64,000 bases of DNA from Solicola gregarius (GTDB lineage: Bacteria; Actinomycetota; Actinomycetes; Propionibacteriales; Nocardioidaceae), in NCBI RefSeq assembly GCF_025790165.1, contig NZ_CP094970.1:1860001-1924000 (forward strand), in the 5' to 3' direction. This document shows, in pieces, positions 25,815 to 34,370 of this stretch. Numbering within the stretch: the stretch's first letter is position 1; each line of letters begins with the position of its first letter. Under the pieces are notes generated by a model. The model was given only the letters and a program-made list of their open reading frames with translations. It was not told the DNA's origin and ran no database searches. A program made the translations under genes and the position numbers.

Positions 25815-26810
25815 ATGTCGTCCCATGTCGTGACCGACGGTCCCACCGGACCCGTCACCGAAGAAGATCTCAACCGGGCATTCGCGACCCACCGGCGCGA
25901 GCTCACCGGGTTCTGCTACCGCATGCTCGGCGCCGGCGCAGAGGCCGAGGACGCCGTACAAGAAACCATGGTTCGGGCCTGGAAAGCGTTCGGCGACTTC
26001 GAGGGTCGTTCGTCCCTGCGGTCATGGCTCTACCGGATCGCCAACAACGTCTGCGTCGACATGATCCGCAGCCCGCAGCGAAGGGCCCGGCCGATGGAGA
26101 TGGGGCCAGCGGGATCGACCGACGCCGTGCTCGGCGAGCAGCTCGGCGAGCACATGTTCGTCCAGCCCGTGCCCGACGAGCACGTCATCGACCTCGCCGG
26201 CGACCCTGCCGACGTCGCGACCGCGCGCGAGTCGATCCGGCTCGCGTTCGTTGCGGCACTGCAGCATCTGCCGGCGCGACAGCGGTCGGTTTTGATCCTG
26301 TGCGAGGTGTTGCGCTGGAAGGCGGCCGAGGTCGCGGAGCTGCTCGACACCAGCGTCGCATCGGTCAACAGCGCGCTGCAGAGGGCCCGGGCGACTCTCG
26401 CGTCTGTGCAGGGTGAGCCGCTCGACGCGAGTAGCGACCCCGATCAGGCCGCGCTGCTCGCCAAGTACGTCGACGCGTTCGAGCGGTACGACATCAAGGC
26501 GCTCGTCGACCTGCTGCGCGAGGACGTCGTGCTCTCGATGCCGCCGTGGGACCTCTGGCTCGAGGGCCCCGACGACTTCGCCGGCTGGTTCCTCGGGCAG
26601 GGCAGCGTCTGCCGCGACGGCAAGCTCATCCCCGTCGACGTCAATGGATCCCAAGGCTTCGCGAATTACCACAAGGTCGCCGACGGCGTGTGGGACGCGT
26701 GGGCGATCCAGGTCATCGACGTCGCCGGCGGCAAGATCATCGGCCACCACAACTTCATCTATCCCGAGCTGTTCGAGACGTTCGGGGTGCCGACGCGCAT
26801 CGAGGCGTGA
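25815..26810 (+). CDS. sigG: RNA polymerase sigma-70 factor, SigG-like, with SnoaL-type C-terminal domain
   Basis: 331 residues. Sigma2 spans about 20-90 (GAGAEAEDAVQETMVRAWKAF, LRSWLYRIANNVCVDMIRS), sigma4 about 140-200 (LPARQRSVLILCEVLRWKAAEVAELL), and residues about 205-331 form the NTF2/SnoaL-like domain typical of SigG/SigJ/ECF41-type factors. Such C-terminal domains modulate the sigma activity in place of a separate anti-sigma. Start ATG at 25815. In mycobacteria SigG belongs to the DNA-damage response. Confidence 0.85.
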   Translation: MSSHVVTDGPTGPVTEEDLNRAFATHRRELTGFCYRMLGAGAEAEDAVQETMVRAWKAFGDFEGRSSLRSWLYRIANNVCVDMIRSPQRRARPMEMGPAGSTDAVLGEQLGEHMFVQPVPDEHVIDLAGDPADVATARESIRLAFVAALQHLPARQRSVLILCEVLRWKAAEVAELLDTSVASVNSALQRARATLASVQGEPLDASSDPDQAALLAKYVDAFERYDIKALVDLLREDVVLSMPPWDLWLEGPDDFAGWFLGQGSVCRDGKLIPVDVNGSQGFANYHKVADGVWDAWAIQVIDVAGGKIIGHHNFIYPELFETFGVPTRIEA

Positions 26811-26827
26811 CCGAGCGGACCGGTGCC

Positions 26828-27097
26828 TCAGGCGTCGAGTAGATCCGTGACGCCGACCATCTCGAGCAGCTCGCGCAGGTCCTCGTGCACGTCGGCGAGC
26901 CGGATCGGCAGCCCGAGTCGCCCCGCGGCCAGGTGGAACCGCAGCAGGTCGTCGACCAGCGCCAGGTCGCAGCGGGTCGTCCGATCGATGCTTCCGATGG
27001 GCAGATCAAGATCGCCGACGACGAGCACAATCCGGGCCCAGGGTTGCTCATCGTGGTTCGTCACGCCGGATAGACGGTCGACGGTTGCAGAACTCAT
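26828..27097 (-). CDS. STAS-like domain protein (anti-sigma antagonist-like)
   Basis: 89 residues. DLALVDDLLRFHLAAGRLGLPIRL followed by ADVHEDLRELLEMVGVTDLL is the second half of a STAS fold as in small actinobacterial anti-anti-sigma-like proteins; the usual phosphorylatable serine region is not recognisable. It converges on the sigG gene with only 17 bases between. A role in sigma regulation is possible but only by analogy. Confidence 0.6.
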   Translation of the reverse strand: MSSATVDRLSGVTNHDEQPWARIVLVVGDLDLPIGSIDRTTRCDLALVDDLLRFHLAAGRLGLPIRLADVHEDLRELLEMVGVTDLLDA

Positions 27098-27107
27098 CGG
27101 TCACCGG

Positions 27108-27353
27108 TCAGCGGGAGCGGCGGTGTTCCTCCATGCCGAGAGCGACGCCCTTGGCGATGACGCCGACGAGCAGCAACGCGCTGCCCGCAACGCCGACGAT
27201 GCAACCCAGTACGCCGGTCGGTGACGCAGCGTCGAAGCCGTCGGATCCCAGGACCCCGGCGAAGGTGATCGCGAATCCGACCAGGCACAGCGCCGTGCCC
27301 AGGAAGACGTACCCGGTCGACGTGACGCCCTGCGGAGTAGTCGGCGTGCTCAT
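27108..27353 (-). CDS. Small two-helix membrane protein
   Basis: 81 residues from the ATG at 27353 (GAAGGGAG upstream). Two hydrophobic segments (about 14-34 and 46-68: YVFLGTALCLVGFAITFAG, VLGCIVGVAGSALLLVGVI) and a charged C-terminal tail EEHRRSR. Ten bases downstream lies the STAS-like gene in the same direction, so they may share a transcript. No family recognised. Confidence 0.65.
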   Translation of the reverse strand: MSTPTTPQGVTSTGYVFLGTALCLVGFAITFAGVLGSDGFDAASPTGVLGCIVGVAGSALLLVGVIAKGVALGMEEHRRSR

Positions 27354-27380
27354 GGCGCTCCCTTCTCGGGCCACACAGCA

Positions 27381-27419
27381 TGCCACGTGCCACGAGGGTT
27401 CGCCTCGTGGCACGTGGCA
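27381..27419 (-). terminator. Strong hairpin after dihydrofolate reductase family gene
   Basis: Perfect 17-bp arms (27381-27397 and 27403-27419; TGCCACGTGCCACGAGG) with a 5-base loop GTTCG. It begins 14 bases past the stop of the gene at 27433-27975 and ends before the next gene's ribosome binding site. No U tract follows, as is common for actinobacterial terminators. Confidence 0.7.
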
Positions 27420-27432
27420 GGACTCGCGGAAG

Positions 27433-27975
27433 CTACGCGACCGTGTACGTCAGGATGACGATCCCGCTGGCGTGTCGGTCGACGTCGGTGACCGTGAACT
27501 TCTGCTGCGGCATGTCGCGGTAGAGCCGCTGGTCGGGCGTCGCCTTGCCCGACAGCACCGGATGCAGCCAGACCCGGAACTCGTCGAGGAGCCCTTCGGT
27601 GACCATCAGCCGGCTCACGTCGCCGAAGCCGTACTGCAGGAGGTTGTTGTCCTGTTTGATCCGGCGGATCTCGCCGGCAACGTCGTCGCCGATCACCGTC
27701 GTGTTGGTCCACTCGGGATCGGTCAGTGTCGAGGACACGACGTACTTCTTCATCGAGTTCATCCGATCGGAGAAGTCGTCGGCGCCCGCGCGCGAGCTCC
27801 AGGCGGGGAAGAAGCCGTCGTACGTCTCCCGGCCCATGACCAGCGCATCGGCCTCGGCGAGCTGGTCCTGCGCGGCCTTGATCTCCTCGTCGCCGAAGTA
27901 CTCGAAGTGCCAGTCCTCCATGTTCGAGATGTCGCCGTCGAGGGACATGTAGGTCGCGTTGACGATCTTGCCCAT
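27433..27975 (-). CDS. Dihydrofolate reductase (RibD C-terminal) family protein
   Basis: 180 residues. MGKIVNATYMSLDGDI opens the fold; ADALVMGRETYDGFFPAW is the NADPH/substrate segment, VSSTL and LMVTEGLLDEFRVWLHPVLSG the later core strands. Members of this family are not true folate enzymes in most cases; they are reductases of unknown substrate related to RibD. It is transcribed in the same direction as the NAD(P)H oxidoreductase gene 61 bases upstream. One of three such genes in the window (also 45946 and 55229). Confidence 0.82.
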   Translation of the reverse strand: MGKIVNATYMSLDGDISNMEDWHFEYFGDEEIKAAQDQLAEADALVMGRETYDGFFPAWSSRAGADDFSDRMNSMKKYVVSSTLTDPEWTNTTVIGDDVAGEIRRIKQDNNLLQYGFGDVSRLMVTEGLLDEFRVWLHPVLSGKATPDQRLYRDMPQQKFTVTDVDRHASGIVILTYTVA

Positions 27976-28036
27976 TGGTCTGCTCCGTCGCTCCGTGGTG
28001 GATGTTCGGTGGTAAGACGGAGCAAGCCCTGGCGTC

Positions 28037-28813
28037 TCATCGGTGTAGATGCACGCCGAGCCCGCTCTCGCTCGGCGCGTGGTCCGGCCGGAGCACGAGG
28101 TCGTCGTCGTAGTCGCCGCCGTTCTGACTGCGGTACGCGAGCGGGGCATCCGTTCCGAGCCCGGCAAGGCGTTTGCGGAGCATGGCCGACGCGTCTTCGT
28201 ACTGCTCGTCGCTGACTCGATCGGCGCCGTAGGTCGCAAGCGGCGGGAGCACGTCCATCCCGGTGTACCAGAGAGTGCCGTGCAACAGCGGGAACAGCGC
28301 CTGGTCGAGCTGGCCGTTGATGCCGCGGGGTCCGAACGCCGACCCGCCGCTGCCGGCCGACAGCACGACCATTGCGCGCTTGCCCGCGAGCATGCCTTCG
28401 CCGTAGCGAAGCGTACGACCGGGGAGTTCGGGGTGTCGGATGCCGTACGCAAGGCCCTTGACGAAGACCCGGTCGAACCAGCCCTTGAGGATCGCCGGCA
28501 TGCCGTACCACCACAGCGGGAACTGGATCACGATGGCGTCCGCCCAGGCGAGCTTGTCGAGCTCACCGCGGACGTCGGCGCTGAGCGTGTCGGTCTCGTA
28601 CGCATGCTTGGCGGCCGCTCCGACCACGAGCCGCTCGCCCGGGGCATGGTCGGTGAAGTCAGCAGAGTCGACGACCGGGTTCCACCGCATCGCGTACAGG
28701 TCGGACTCGCGTACCTCATGGCCGAGCTCGGCGAGGGTCTCGATTCCCGTGCGTCGCAGGGCGCCGTTGAGGGAGCGGGCTTCGGGGTGGGCGTAGAGCC
28801 AGAGCACGTTCAT
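28037..28813 (-). CDS. NAD(P)H-dependent oxidoreductase (KefF/MdaB-type quinone reductase)
   Basis: 258 residues of the flavodoxin-like fold. MNVLWLYAHPEARSLNGAL binds FMN/FAD phosphate, FPLWWYGMPAILKGWFDRVF is the family hallmark, and SAGSGGSAFGPRGING the second flavin loop. It reduces quinones or electrophiles with NAD(P)H. It is divergent from a GlxA-type regulator with 69 bases between, which suggests control by that protein. Confidence 0.87.
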   Translation of the reverse strand: MNVLWLYAHPEARSLNGALRRTGIETLAELGHEVRESDLYAMRWNPVVDSADFTDHAPGERLVVGAAAKHAYETDTLSADVRGELDKLAWADAIVIQFPLWWYGMPAILKGWFDRVFVKGLAYGIRHPELPGRTLRYGEGMLAGKRAMVVLSAGSGGSAFGPRGINGQLDQALFPLLHGTLWYTGMDVLPPLATYGADRVSDEQYEDASAMLRKRLAGLGTDAPLAYRSQNGGDYDDDLVLRPDHAPSESGLGVHLHR

Positions 28814-28882
28814 GCGTCCAGACTCGCCGTTGGACACCGGCGCTACAATGACCTGATAGCCAACAATCGAAAGAATCAAGCC

Positions 28883-29851
28883 ATGCACCGGATCGCCGTT
28901 CTCGCCCGGCAGGGCGTCATGCCACTCGAGCTCGGGCTCGTGCACCAGATCTTCGGCGCGGCGAAGTCCGCCGACGGCCGTCGGCTGTACGAGATCACCA
29001 CCTGCGCGCCGACGGTCGGCGCCCTGCGTACGAATGCCGACTTCTGCATCGAGATCGAGCATGGGCCCGAGGTCATCGCCGCCGCCGACACCGTCGTGGT
29101 CCCCGCCTCCCACGAGCTCGACGACGGGCCGGACGGTTCGGTGATCGGACCCGACGTCGCCGCCGCCCTCGCGCGCATCCGGCCGGGTACGCGGATCGCC
29201 TCGATCTGCACGGGCAGCTTCCTGCTGGCGTCCGCCGGACTCCTCGATGACCGCCCGGCCACGACGCATTGGCAGTCGGCCGAGCGGTTCCGCGCACTGT
29301 TCCCGCGCGTGCGCCTCGATGCCGATGTGCTCTACACCGACGACGGCGAGGTGCTGACCTCGGCTGGTGAGGCGTCGGGGATCGACCTGTGCCTGCACAT
29401 GATCCGGCGCGATCACGGCAGCGCCGTCGCGAACGCGGTCGCCCGCTCGAACGTCGTGCCGCCACACCGCGACGGCGGGCAGGCGCAGTACATCAGCTAT
29501 CCGGTGCGCGAGCCGGAGCGGTCATCGACGACCGAGGCCCGGCGATGGGCCCTCGAGCACCTCGACCGGCCGTTGAACCTCCGTGAGCTGGCCGAGCGCG
29601 AGGCGATGAGCGTGCGCACCTTCACCCGTCGATTCCGGGAGGAGGTCGGCACCTCGCCCGGTCAGTGGCTCGCCCAGCGCCGACTCGACCGGGCCCGACA
29701 GCTGCTCGAAGAGACCGATCTGTCGATCGAGAGCGTCGCCGCACGGGCGGGGTTCGGTACGGCGACGTCACTGCGATCGCAACTCCATGGCGCGCTCGGT
29801 GTCTCGCCGCGCGCGTATCGGCGTACCTTCCGCGTGTCCACCGCCCCCTGA
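28883..29851 (+). CDS. GlxA family transcriptional regulator (DJ-1/PfpI domain plus AraC HTH)
   Basis: 322 residues. Residues 1-170 form a DJ-1/PfpI-like domain with the nucleophile-elbow cysteine C109 in SICTGSFLLA and DDRPATTHW after it; residues about 215-320 form an AraC-type double helix-turn-helix (NLRELAEREAMSVRTFTRRF, SIESVAARAGFGTATSLRS). Such proteins sense small molecules or electrophiles. The ATG at 28883 lies in a 69-base divergent gap. Its TGA is inside an inverted repeat shared with the next gene's stop. Confidence 0.88.
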   Translation: MHRIAVLARQGVMPLELGLVHQIFGAAKSADGRRLYEITTCAPTVGALRTNADFCIEIEHGPEVIAAADTVVVPASHELDDGPDGSVIGPDVAAALARIRPGTRIASICTGSFLLASAGLLDDRPATTHWQSAERFRALFPRVRLDADVLYTDDGEVLTSAGEASGIDLCLHMIRRDHGSAVANAVARSNVVPPHRDGGQAQYISYPVREPERSSTTEARRWALEHLDRPLNLRELAEREAMSVRTFTRRFREEVGTSPGQWLAQRRLDRARQLLEETDLSIESVAARAGFGTATSLRSQLHGALGVSPRAYRRTFRVSTAP

Positions 29852-29905
29852 GCCGCGCGTTTGGGCCCCGGATCTCGCCGATCGAGGGCTCGAACGTGCG
29901 GCTCA
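29849..29905. terminator. Bidirectional hairpin holding both stop codons
   Basis: TGAGCCGCGCG at 29849-29859 pairs with CGTGCGGCTCA at 29895-29905 (10 of 11 positions). The TGA at the outer edge of each arm is the stop codon of a convergent gene: the GlxA regulator on plus, the DUF2786 gene on minus. The short gap is thus used both for stopping translation and probably for ending both transcripts. Confidence 0.6.
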
Positions 29906-31216
29906 CGGGCCGGCGGTGACGTTCTTGTGCGCGTTGAGGCTGGCGCGGTCGGCAGCCGCCCGACCGGCCAGCAAGCCCTCGGCATTGCTGACCGACGAGC
30001 GACGGGTCTTGCCCAACCGGGGGAACAACTCGGCACAGGCGGCGTCGATCTGCGCGGCCTGCCGTTTCAGCACCGGTACCAGTGCCTTGGCCTCGCCCGT
30101 CTCCTCGACAGCATCGTCCGTCGCGGTGCGGAGACGCTCGCCGATCCGGCCCGCGTAGGCGATCAGGAACGAGCGCCGAAACGATCGGGTGCGCGACGTG
30201 CCCCACCCGTCGCTTCGACTGCCGTGCGCGAGCATCGCCGTCTGCGCTTGGACCAACAGCGACGCGGTCATCAGTTCGACCGCGTCGACGTCGGCCGACC
30301 CGCCGAGCACGGTCATGAACTCCAGCTTCTCGGTGAACACCGCACGGCACCGATTCGCCACGCACACCTGGTGGATCAGGGTCGCCTTCGCAGATACGTA
30401 CGGCGCGTCGATCCAGATACGGCGAACGTCGACACGGCTACGGTCGCCATCGTCGAGCGGCCGGTCGAGTAGACGATCGAGCGCGTACCGACTGATCAGC
30501 TCTTGCGCCTTCGCAGACAGCGCCTCGGCCTCCTGCGCGGATTCGGTCGACTCGGCCTTCGCCAGGAGTGCACGGACGCGGTTCAGATGCTTCGAGCTGG
30601 ACACGGAGTCCTCGTGGCGCTCGCGCGAATCCACTGAGCCGGCGAGCGTGACCGTGTGCTCGATCGGCGGGAGCGGTACGAGCACGGTGACGAGCTCGAA
30701 TACGTTCTCCAGATCGGACGTCGACAAGAGGTCAGGCGTACGCGGGGGCGCTATCCGATCGAGATCGTCATTCCAGAGCGGCGAGACCTGGTCGTCGGGA
30801 TGGCGGTCGGTCTCGGCCCGGAGCAGCGCCGACAGGATCGGCAGTTGTCGGTCCGTCCCTCGCCGACGGACGATCTCCGCCAGGTCCGTCGGTGCCCAGC
30901 CACTCGCCACTACAGACGAGACGATGTACGCGAGCCACTCCTCGGTCGTGGTGCTCAGAACGTCATCGCCGATGCGCCCGGAGAGTCGGAGCACCGTACG
31001 GGCCAGCTCCCCGGCGCGCCGCGGAGATTCCGGCAGCTCCGCCGCGACCCACGACAACACCGTCCTCGCGATCTCGGGCCCTTCCATGCCTGCGAACGGA
31101 TCCCGGACGTGGGCGGAGGCCGCACCTGGCGCACGCCTGCTCCCGACGAATGCCCGATCACGGGCACCCGTCGCCTGCTGCGTCGTCGATCGCGGCCGCC
31201 GGTGTCTCGCTCCCAC
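29903..31216 (-). CDS. DUF2786 domain-containing protein
   Basis: 437 residues, GTG start. The DUF2786 helix pair is seen at about 210-247 (HLNRVRALLAKAES, EAEALSAKAQELISRYAL), followed by a region typical of the same proteins (YVSAKATLIHQVCVANRC, GSADVDAVELMTASLLVQA, RSFRRSFLIAYAGRIGERL). The N-terminal 200 residues are not recognised. The family is widespread in actinobacteria and some phages; its function is unknown. Confidence 0.8.
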   Translation of the reverse strand: MGARHRRPRSTTQQATGARDRAFVGSRRAPGAASAHVRDPFAGMEGPEIARTVLSWVAAELPESPRRAGELARTVLRLSGRIGDDVLSTTTEEWLAYIVSSVVASGWAPTDLAEIVRRRGTDRQLPILSALLRAETDRHPDDQVSPLWNDDLDRIAPPRTPDLLSTSDLENVFELVTVLVPLPPIEHTVTLAGSVDSRERHEDSVSSSKHLNRVRALLAKAESTESAQEAEALSAKAQELISRYALDRLLDRPLDDGDRSRVDVRRIWIDAPYVSAKATLIHQVCVANRCRAVFTEKLEFMTVLGGSADVDAVELMTASLLVQAQTAMLAHGSRSDGWGTSRTRSFRRSFLIAYAGRIGERLRTATDDAVEETGEAKALVPVLKRQAAQIDAACAELFPRLGKTRRSSVSNAEGLLAGRAAADRASLNAHKNVTAGP

Positions 31217-31338
31217 TATCGCCTCCTGTCATCGTCGTTCGCCAGGCAGATTAGTGGCGAGGCGTACGAGTGGTCGGGTAAGCGCGCGGGGCTGTGGACG
31301 AGCGACCGGGCTGTGGATGCAAAGTGGACGGAACGCGA

Positions 31339-31369
31339 GACGCCCGCCCCGGATCACGGGGCGGGCGTC
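31339..31369 (-). terminator. GC-rich hairpin after lipoprotein gene
   Basis: Perfect 12-bp arms GACGCCCGCCCC (31339-31350) and its complement (31358-31369) with a 7-base loop. It lies 18 bases beyond the stop of the small lipoprotein gene, and upstream of the DUF2786 gene in the same direction, so it would separate the two transcripts. Confidence 0.7.
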
Positions 31370-31387
31370 CGGCGTCGTGGGCGACGG

Positions 31388-31714
31388 TCAGTCGCAGTTC
31401 TCGTCTACGTAGTTGCCGACGTTCTCGGCGGCAGGCCCGGCGTCCGCAGCAAGGTCCTGCGCGTCTTCCATCGCCTCCGGGTCCGACGTGTCGATGCCAG
31501 CGACATCGCGCAGCGTCTCCATGTCGTCCTTGATCTCATCGGGAGCCTTGTCGACGGCCTCGTCCATCAGATCCTTTGCCTCGTCCGAGCCCGGCTCGAA
31601 GTCTGCCGTGTTGACGTCCTTGCCGACGTCGCAGAAGTCGTCTCCTCCACCACAAGCCGTCAGCGTCGCCACCGCCATGATTGCCGCGGCCGCTGCCATT
31701 CCTGCTCGACGCAT
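31388..31714 (-). CDS. Small acidic lipoprotein
   Basis: 108 residues. A short lipoprotein signal ends in LTAC with Cys21, then a glycine spacer and a very acidic helical domain rich in Asp, Glu and Ala with two further cysteines (FCDVG near residue 27, NCD at the end) that may form a disulfide. No family recognised; similar small lipoproteins are common in actinobacteria. Confidence 0.75.
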   Translation of the reverse strand: MRRAGMAAAAAIMAVATLTACGGGDDFCDVGKDVNTADFEPGSDEAKDLMDEAVDKAPDEIKDDMETLRDVAGIDTSDPEAMEDAQDLAADAGPAAENVGNYVDENCD

Positions 31715-31871
31715 GCGTCTATCTCCTCAGTGCATAAGTGGGTTTACGGCCTGCGCCGTATCGGGCTCAATCGGCCCGACGAACACCTTAGATGCTGGGG
31801 GGTCAGGTCGGGTTCACCGGGAACGTGAGATGAACGGCACGTGCCGGCCAGCCGAACCTTGGGACCACACC

Positions 31872-32993
31872 TCAGCGTCCGGCAAGCCCTTGCAGTACAG
31901 GCGTCGTCGCCGCCAGCGCGGCACGTACGTAGTCGACGCCGAAGCCGAAGTTGATCCGCAGGTGGCCCTCGATGCCGAAGAACACGCCCGGGCAGACGAG
32001 CACGCTCGCCCCCTCGCGGATCGCGTGGCCGACCTCGACCGACGACAGCTCGAGGTGGTAGCGCACGAATGCCAGCCCGGTCGCCTCCGGTTCGTGCACG
32101 GTGACAACGTCGGCGTTGTCCGCGGCCCATGCCCGCAGGACGTCCCACCCACGGTTCATCGCCTCTCGGTTCCGCTTCAGCAGGCCGCCCCGGCGCGGCT
32201 CCGACAGTGCCAGCCGAGCCAGTGCGTTGTCGATCCGCCCGGTAGCGATCACCGCGTACTCGTGTCGACGCCACAGCTGCTCGATCATGTCCGGACGCGC
32301 GATCGCCCAGCCGATCCGGAGACCGGAAAGACCGTACGTCTTCGACATGCTGTTGACGCCGATCACCTTGTCGTAGCGGCCGACGAACGTCGCGGCATGC
32401 TTGCGCGCTGCACGCTCGCTGCCCTGATAGACCTCGTCCGCGAGGATCCAAGCTCCGTACCGCTCGGCGATCGCGACGATCCGGGCGATCTCCTCCTCGG
32501 TCAGCACGTAGCCGGACGGGTTGTTCGGGTTGCAGACGTAGATCAGCTTCGTCGTCGTACCCGCGAGCGACTCGAGCGCATCGAGGTCGGGCCTCCACCC
32601 GTCGTCGGGATCGAGCGGAAACTCGCGTACGTTGCACCCGTTGTTGGTCGCAAGTCCCCACACCTGTTGGTATCCGGGCTGCATCACGATCACGTCGTCG
32701 CCGGGGCCACACAACACATCGACGACCGCCGCATTGGCCTCCGACGCACCGACCGTCACCAGCACGTCGTCGGCACCCACATCCGGATACAGTCCTGCGA
32801 TCACCTCGCGCAGCGCCCGCTCGCCGTTGACCTCCGGGTAGTACAACGCCGTCCCGAGCAGCTCGTCGAGATCGCCCGGATCATCGAGCAGCTCGCCGAG
32901 GCGGACCGGCTCGAGTGTGCTGTCGGCCAGGTTGAACCGCACAGTCTGCTCGTACGCGGACTGCCAGTTCTCCAGCTCGAATCGTTGGAACAT
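31872..32993 (-). CDS. PLP-dependent aminotransferase, class I/II
   Basis: 373 residues of fold-type I. Recognised: NPNNPSG (155-161), ADEVYQG (185-191), the Schiff-base lysine K218 in SMSKTYGLSGLRIGW and the carboxylate-binding arginine R226 in the same motif; GVFFG and RINFGFG near the end. It resembles aspartate-family or capreomycidine-synthase-like enzymes. It is the last gene of the operon beginning at 39582 and follows the ACT-domain gene by 4 bases. It would transaminate the amino acid imported by, or made within, this operon. Confidence 0.85.
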   Translation of the reverse strand: MFQRFELENWQSAYEQTVRFNLADSTLEPVRLGELLDDPGDLDELLGTALYYPEVNGERALREVIAGLYPDVGADDVLVTVGASEANAAVVDVLCGPGDDVIVMQPGYQQVWGLATNNGCNVREFPLDPDDGWRPDLDALESLAGTTTKLIYVCNPNNPSGYVLTEEEIARIVAIAERYGAWILADEVYQGSERAARKHAATFVGRYDKVIGVNSMSKTYGLSGLRIGWAIARPDMIEQLWRRHEYAVIATGRIDNALARLALSEPRRGGLLKRNREAMNRGWDVLRAWAADNADVVTVHEPEATGLAFVRYHLELSSVEVGHAIREGASVLVCPGVFFGIEGHLRINFGFGVDYVRAALAATTPVLQGLAGR

Positions 32994-32997
32994 CGCT

Positions 32998-33378
32998 CTA
33001 CCTCGCAATCCGATGACCGGCAACGGACAACGCCTCGATCGCGCCGTCGAGATCTTGGGTGAGCAGATAGTCGGTGTCATACGTGGAGACCGCGAACACC
33101 GACACCTTCGCCTCGGCGAGTACGCCGGAGAGGTTCGCCAAGATGCCGACGAGCTCGAACTCCAGCGGCCCTTCCACCTTGAGGGCTCCCCAGCCGCTTT
33201 CGACGACCGCACCCCCGGGCGCCTGCTCGGGGCGACACACGACCGACACCTCGTCGCCGGTCACGGTCACGGACCAGAATGGGCCCACATCGCCTGCTGG
33301 CAAGGGCAACGACGATGATCTGGGAAGCCGGCACACCGCGAACTCACCGTCGAGAACCGTCAGATCCAGATTCACCAT
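32998..33378 (-). CDS. ACT domain-containing protein (CASTOR/ACT_7 type)
   Basis: 126 residues. Two small alpha/beta repeats: VCRLPRSSSLPLP and WSVTVTGDEVSVVC in the first half, then VEGPLEFELVGILANLSGVLAEAKVSVFAVSTYDTDYLL in parts, the typical ACT_7 strand-helix-strand. These proteins usually bind an amino acid as regulators. It overlaps the aldo/keto reductase gene by 7 bases and precedes the aminotransferase by 4 bases, so it may sense the operon's amino acid. Confidence 0.82.
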   Translation of the reverse strand: MVNLDLTVLDGEFAVCRLPRSSSLPLPAGDVGPFWSVTVTGDEVSVVCRPEQAPGGAVVESGWGALKVEGPLEFELVGILANLSGVLAEAKVSVFAVSTYDTDYLLTQDLDGAIEALSVAGHRIAR

Positions 33379-34370
33379 GCGTACGCCTCCGGTGCAGGGC
33401 CGCCGGGCCCGGGAAAGATGTCGTCGAGCTCGGAAAGTGCGGAGTCATCGAGCGCGATGTCGATTGCTCCGATGGAGTTGTCGAGCTGCTCGACAGTGCG
33501 GATGCCGAGCGGCAGTGTCGCGACACCGTCCTGATGTAGCAGCCACGAGAGCGCAACCTGCGCGGGATGATGACCCAGCTTGCCGCAGAACCGCTCGTAC
33601 AGCTCTACCTGCTCGAGGTCGTCGGCGAGCCCCGCAGCAGCGCGCCCCGACGCGCTCCGATTCACATCGTGCTTCGCGAGTACGCCCGAGAGCAACCCGC
33701 CGTGAAGCGAGCTGTAGGGCATCACCGCAATCCCGTACGCGCGGCAGGCCGGTAGCACCTCGAGCTCGAGGGTCCGCTCCTTGAGGTTGTAGATGCTCTG
33801 CTCGGCCACGAACCCGAACTGTCCGAGTCGTCGCGCGGTCTCTTGACCCTGGACCAGCTGCCACGCCGCGTGGTTGCTCGTGCCGAAGTAGAGCACCTTT
33901 CCCTGCGCGCGCAGGATGCTCAGCGCTTCCCAGATCTCGTCCCACGGCGTACGCCGATCGATGTGGTGAAGCAGGTAGAGGTCGAGGTAGTCGGTGCCCA
34001 GTCTGCGCAGCGACGCATCGCACGCCTGCCTGATGTGCTTGGCGGACAGATAGATGTCGTTCGGGCCCACACCCATCGCGCCGTACACCTTCGTCGACAA
34101 GACGATCTCGTCCCGCCTGCCGGCGTCCTGCGCCAACCACCTGCCGACGATCTCCTCGCTGAGACCCTTCTCCGGTTCATTTCCGTAGACCTGCTTCGTC
34201 GCGTGCGCGCCGTAGACGTCGGCCGTGTCGACGAGATTGATGCCGTGCTCGCGAGCGCGGTCGAGGATGTGATGCGCCGCGGCCTCGTCGGTCACGGGGC
34301 CGAAGTTCATGGTGCCGAGCCCGAGCCGGCTCACGGCGAGCCCGGATCGGCCCAGTGTCGAGTACCTCAC
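33372..34370 (-). CDS. Aldo/keto reductase
   Basis: 332 residues. The catalytic tetrad is complete: D48, Y53 (DTADVYG), K94 (STKVYG) and H135/H136 (YLLHHID). GTSNHAAWQL, EQSIYNLKERTLE and LPLGIRTVEQLDNSI are the NADPH-binding part. The GTG start overlaps the stop of the flavoprotein gene upstream (GTGA). It would reduce an aldehyde or ketone produced in the pathway, for instance from the oxidase next to it. Confidence 0.87.
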   Translation of the reverse strand: MRYSTLGRSGLAVSRLGLGTMNFGPVTDEAAAHHILDRAREHGINLVDTADVYGAHATKQVYGNEPEKGLSEEIVGRWLAQDAGRRDEIVLSTKVYGAMGVGPNDIYLSAKHIRQACDASLRRLGTDYLDLYLLHHIDRRTPWDEIWEALSILRAQGKVLYFGTSNHAAWQLVQGQETARRLGQFGFVAEQSIYNLKERTLELEVLPACRAYGIAVMPYSSLHGGLLSGVLAKHDVNRSASGRAAAGLADDLEQVELYERFCGKLGHHPAQVALSWLLHQDGVATLPLGIRTVEQLDNSIGAIDIALDDSALSELDDIFPGPGGPAPEAYAW

